Shown in pieces: positions 61,438 to 64,000 of a stretch of DNA of 64,000 bases. Source of the stretch: Polytrichum commune (taxonomy: Eukaryota; Streptophyta; Polytrichopsida; Polytrichales; Polytrichaceae); NCBI GenBank assembly GCA_950295325.1, contig OX485808.1:32261180-32325179 (forward strand). Reading direction: 5' to 3'. A program made the translations under genes and the position numbers. The notes under the pieces were generated by a model. It was given only the letters and a program-made list of their open reading frames with translations, was not told the origin of the DNA and did no database searches. The stretch's first letter is position 1; every line of letters begins with the position of its first letter.

Positions 61438-62654
61438 GTCATGACAAATGTCATGGTTTTGAGTGCTAAAGTGAGGAGGAATGAGACTCTAGACATTGGT
61501 AATATGTTTGGGCCAACTTTTGGGTTCAAAAATTCACAGTAATTTCAATTTAAGGAACAATATTACCAAAAGAGTTATAGTCCTCCTTATTTCTATCTTC
61601 TTACTTTTGGAAAATTTGCAGCTTTCTTATACTTCTCCAAATTTGATGCATAACCTCTTAAGTGATTGGTTATGGGTGCCTCTACTGTACCCCCATAAGA
61701 GTTTTGGCAATTGTCGTAGTTAAGGAGTAGCATTGAGATGAGCGGTTATGGATCGACTATGTGTAACCCAAACATTTACACTTTGAAATTTGTAGCAATT
61801 TCCATATCCATGATTTTTTTATAAATAATTTCATTTTACTTACAAATTGTCTCTCTTCGGAAGAAAAATACTTCTCCACTATTACTCCTCCTAAACATAT
61901 GTAAACTCTTATTTTATTGGTTATGAATGCCATAACCATGCCCTCATAAATATCTTTACTATTGTTGTCGTCAAGCATTAGACTTTAGATGAGTGGTTAC
62001 ATGTTAACCTATCCATCAAGTATGTGGTACCCTAACTTTATGCTTTGAATTTGTAGCAATTTCCATATTCATAAAATTTTAAAAAAAAATTGGCATTCTC
62101 CTTAGAATTTGTTTCTCTTTGCAAGAAAAATGATTCCTTTCGAATAGATTGGGATAGATATTGGTAGTGGGTGATTAAAATAAGGTTTCATGTTTCATAG
62201 TTTCTAAGAGTTAACCTAGTTTCCATGTAGGTTGCTCACCCACCATGTTCTAGTGGAAATGTAGATGCCACTAGGTGGAATCTACATTTCCGCTAGAATC
62301 TGGTGGGTGAAGTAGCCTACATGGAAACTAAACTTAAGGCTCCAACTTCAATTTTGATATCACCATGGAATTGATAGTTTCATGGCACATGGCACATGTC
62401 CCCGGTTTTGAGTGCTAAAGTGAGGAGGAATTTCTCTAAAAATGAACAGTTATGGCACATTCTAGACATTGGTAATTTGTTTGGGCCAACTTTTGGCTTC
62501 AAAAATTCATAATAATTTTGATTTTAGGGAATAAAATTACCGACAAATTTGTAATTCTCTTGATTTCTACCTTCTTACATAAGAGTCATTTGCATCACCT
62601 TATGCTTCTCTAGATTTGGTGCAAAATCTTTGAAGAGATAGGTTATGGGTGCCT
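61438..62654. repeat. ~250-bp direct repeats with an intervening foldback element
   Basis: 61438-61683 and 62387-62654 are diverged direct copies sharing GGTTTTGAGTGCTAAAGTGAG, GTTTGGGCCAACTTTTGG and GGTTATGGGTGCCTCT. A second pair of shorter direct repeats (GAATTTGTAGCAATTTCCATA type) lies at about 61785 and 62045. The pattern suggests an old tandem duplication of a ~950-bp unit. Confidence 0.7.
62219..62328. mobile_element. Complete 110-bp foldback MITE
   Basis: Almost all of the element is an inverted repeat: GTTTCCATGTAGG through TGGAAATGTAGAT on the left pairs with the right half around a loop of about ten bases. It is flanked by TA on both sides (62217-62218 and 62329-62330), consistent with a Tc1/mariner-type (Stowaway-like) 2-bp target duplication. 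Its ends match 5407 and 6169. Confidence 0.8.
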
Positions 62655-63860
62655 CTAATCTAATACATATCATTTACTGAAGAGCTTGCATTCCTCAATT
62701 TGTTCACTACATTGTAAGAATACCTTGAGAGAGAAACATGGTTTATGGACTAGAGAATTGACGAGTCATCCACCTCCTCAAATTGTTCATGGGGTATAAG
62801 CAATTTGCTTATAGAGCATAAATCGGAGGTTATGGATGAAATGCTTTGTACATGGATAGTAATTTAATAAAAAAAAACTTCCAGTGATAGCTCAAAAATC
62901 ATCTACATTATAATCAAATCTCATCATTTTGATTATTGTTTTAGGGATGTGAAGTTATGGGAGGTGGATATTTCTCTTACCTTGAAATGTTGAAAAACTC
63001 TTCAATGAGGCTTTGGAGACAAGAATTTATGTTGTTGTTGTTGATAACTTTATCATTTGACATCACTTGAAAAAGGGCCTCATTGAAATACTTATATTAT
63101 TTTTGTGTGGAGATCCTCCAATTAAAGAAAATAAAATAGGGATTCAAATACAGTCAAATACAATTCTATGCAATATCCAATATATTTGAGCCACCATTCT
63201 AACACATGGTAACATGTGTTTCTTTCTATGTTTGGAACTACATTGTATGTAAGTTGTTTTTGAGCCTTGGGACACAACTTCGTTATTTGACACTTTGCAA
63301 AGACTGTTTATGAATTTTTGCAATCATACGTTTATACGTGTTTTTCTTAGTATCTTAAGATGCTTAATTATGGCATCTTTAACCATATGGATGTACTCTT
63401 TAGATGTTTTAAACAACTTTTTCTCTTAGTGTACACAACATTTGAGCATTGAGAGACTTCCGTTTTAATGGCCACTTCATACATGAGATTGAGGGCATGT
63501 GACCATTGCATTTCAAGCACTCTCGTTGGCAGAGAAGGCGGAGTCAATTCAAGTTCGCTTCACACTGCGCTTGAGGGACCAACAAAGTAAATGAATGCAA
63601 GATGGATGAAAAGTCTAAATGGATTCCTACATGGCATCAAATGGATCATGTTTCATGGTCACTCGGGCTATTCTCAAAAACAGCTCTTGGAGATACACTT
63701 AACACAAACTGAGAGACCATGACATTCCGAAATCTCAGAACCGTTGGTTTGTTATATTTTATCATGTGTGAGGACCCCGCATGAATATAAAGTCATTGAT
63801 ATAGCAATTGATTGAGGGCCCAGTCACATGGATGGGATAGGAACACAACTAGGGTTTGGT

Positions 63861-63884
63861 GAAGAAAAGAAAAGAAAAGAAAAA
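63861..63884. repeat. (GAAAA)n microsatellite
   Basis: Four to five GAAAA units in a row. Followed by a palindrome-rich stretch (CACGGCGGGCCGTG near 63939) of unknown meaning. Confidence 0.85.
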
Positions 63885-64000
63885 TTACGCCCGTACATTG
63901 TACCGGCATGAATGTGAGCCCGTTATCCAAATGTTTAACACGGCGGGCCGTGTTGTTACATAAGGAGTTATGCCTCTTGTGGGAGGTGGGCTCTGTTAGT

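Larger units (their letters stand above)
60915..64000. other. 3' flank and repeat-rich spacer to window end
   Basis: The 3' UTR of the plastid protein gene occupies the first part. Beyond that are direct repeats (listed), the foldback element at 62219-62328, a (GAAAA)n tract near 63861-63884, and AT-rich sequence. No gene was recognised up to the window edge. Confidence 0.5.

Noticed and set aside
63861-64000. End of window considered as an LTR or promoter because of GC-rich palindromes
   Set aside because: No TG..CA boundaries, primer-binding site or duplicate could be seen before the edge.
1-64000. CRISPR arrays, bacterial operons, rRNA or tRNA genes
   Set aside because: No regularly spaced repeats of CRISPR type and no rRNA seen; no convincing tRNA cloverleaf was found by eye, though a tRNA scan was not possible.

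Overview
This window is nuclear DNA of a land plant. The evidence is split eukaryotic genes with GT-AG introns of about 90 to 1,400 bp, plastid-targeted proteins found only in the green lineage (LSF1 and a second plastid membrane protein), and long AT-rich spacers filled with short terminal-inverted-repeat elements (MITEs). The lineage cannot be fixed from the sequence alone. Roughly one gene per 13 kb with modest introns would fit a mid-sized genome, and a non-seed plant is possible, but that is a guess.

Layout. 1-11.7 kb: no intact gene. It holds a 394-bp Harbinger-like MITE with a nested perfect hairpin, simple repeats, nested MITEs, a broken pogo/Tigger-type transposase (about 7.27-7.98 kb) and several copies of a ~230-bp repeat. 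12.26-20.57 kb (+): LSF1, 11 exons, 578 aa. 20.6-27.6 kb: repeat-rich spacer with a 200-bp-arm inverted repeat whose arms look coding. 27.66-28.96 kb (-): intronless F-box gene. 29-37 kb: spacer with a 581-bp element flanked by an 8-bp target duplication. 37.2-38.8 kb (-): cluster of gene fragments (a UBR-box-like exon and two THUMPD1/TAN1-like exons with tandem exon-end copies). 39.39-44.26 kb (-): 20S proteasome alpha-3 subunit (PAG1), 11 exons, 250 aa. 45.29-53.68 kb (+): U5 snRNP GTPase SNU114, 11 exons, 988 aa. 53.7-58.1 kb: spacer. 58.42-60.91 kb (+): plastid-type multi-span membrane protein of unknown function, 3 exons, 328 aa. 61-64 kb: spacer with direct repeats and a complete 110-bp foldback element.

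The five intact genes are housekeeping or metabolic genes with separate jobs: leaf starch breakdown, ubiquitin-ligase substrate selection, protein degradation, splicing, and a plastid membrane function. They do not form a pathway. PAG1 and SNU114 are head to head across 1.03 kb and may share a promoter. The exon models of the four spliced genes were built by hand. All keep frame, use GT-AG junctions and give lengths within a few percent of the Arabidopsis proteins where one is known.

I did not find a convincing new multi-gene system. The most unusual items are the chimeric gene-fragment cluster at 37.2-38.8 kb, the coding-like long inverted repeat at 21.7-22.2 kb, MITEs with nested near-perfect hairpins, heavy MITE loading of SNU114 introns, and a substituted acid residue plus lost histidine in the LSF1 phosphatase active site.
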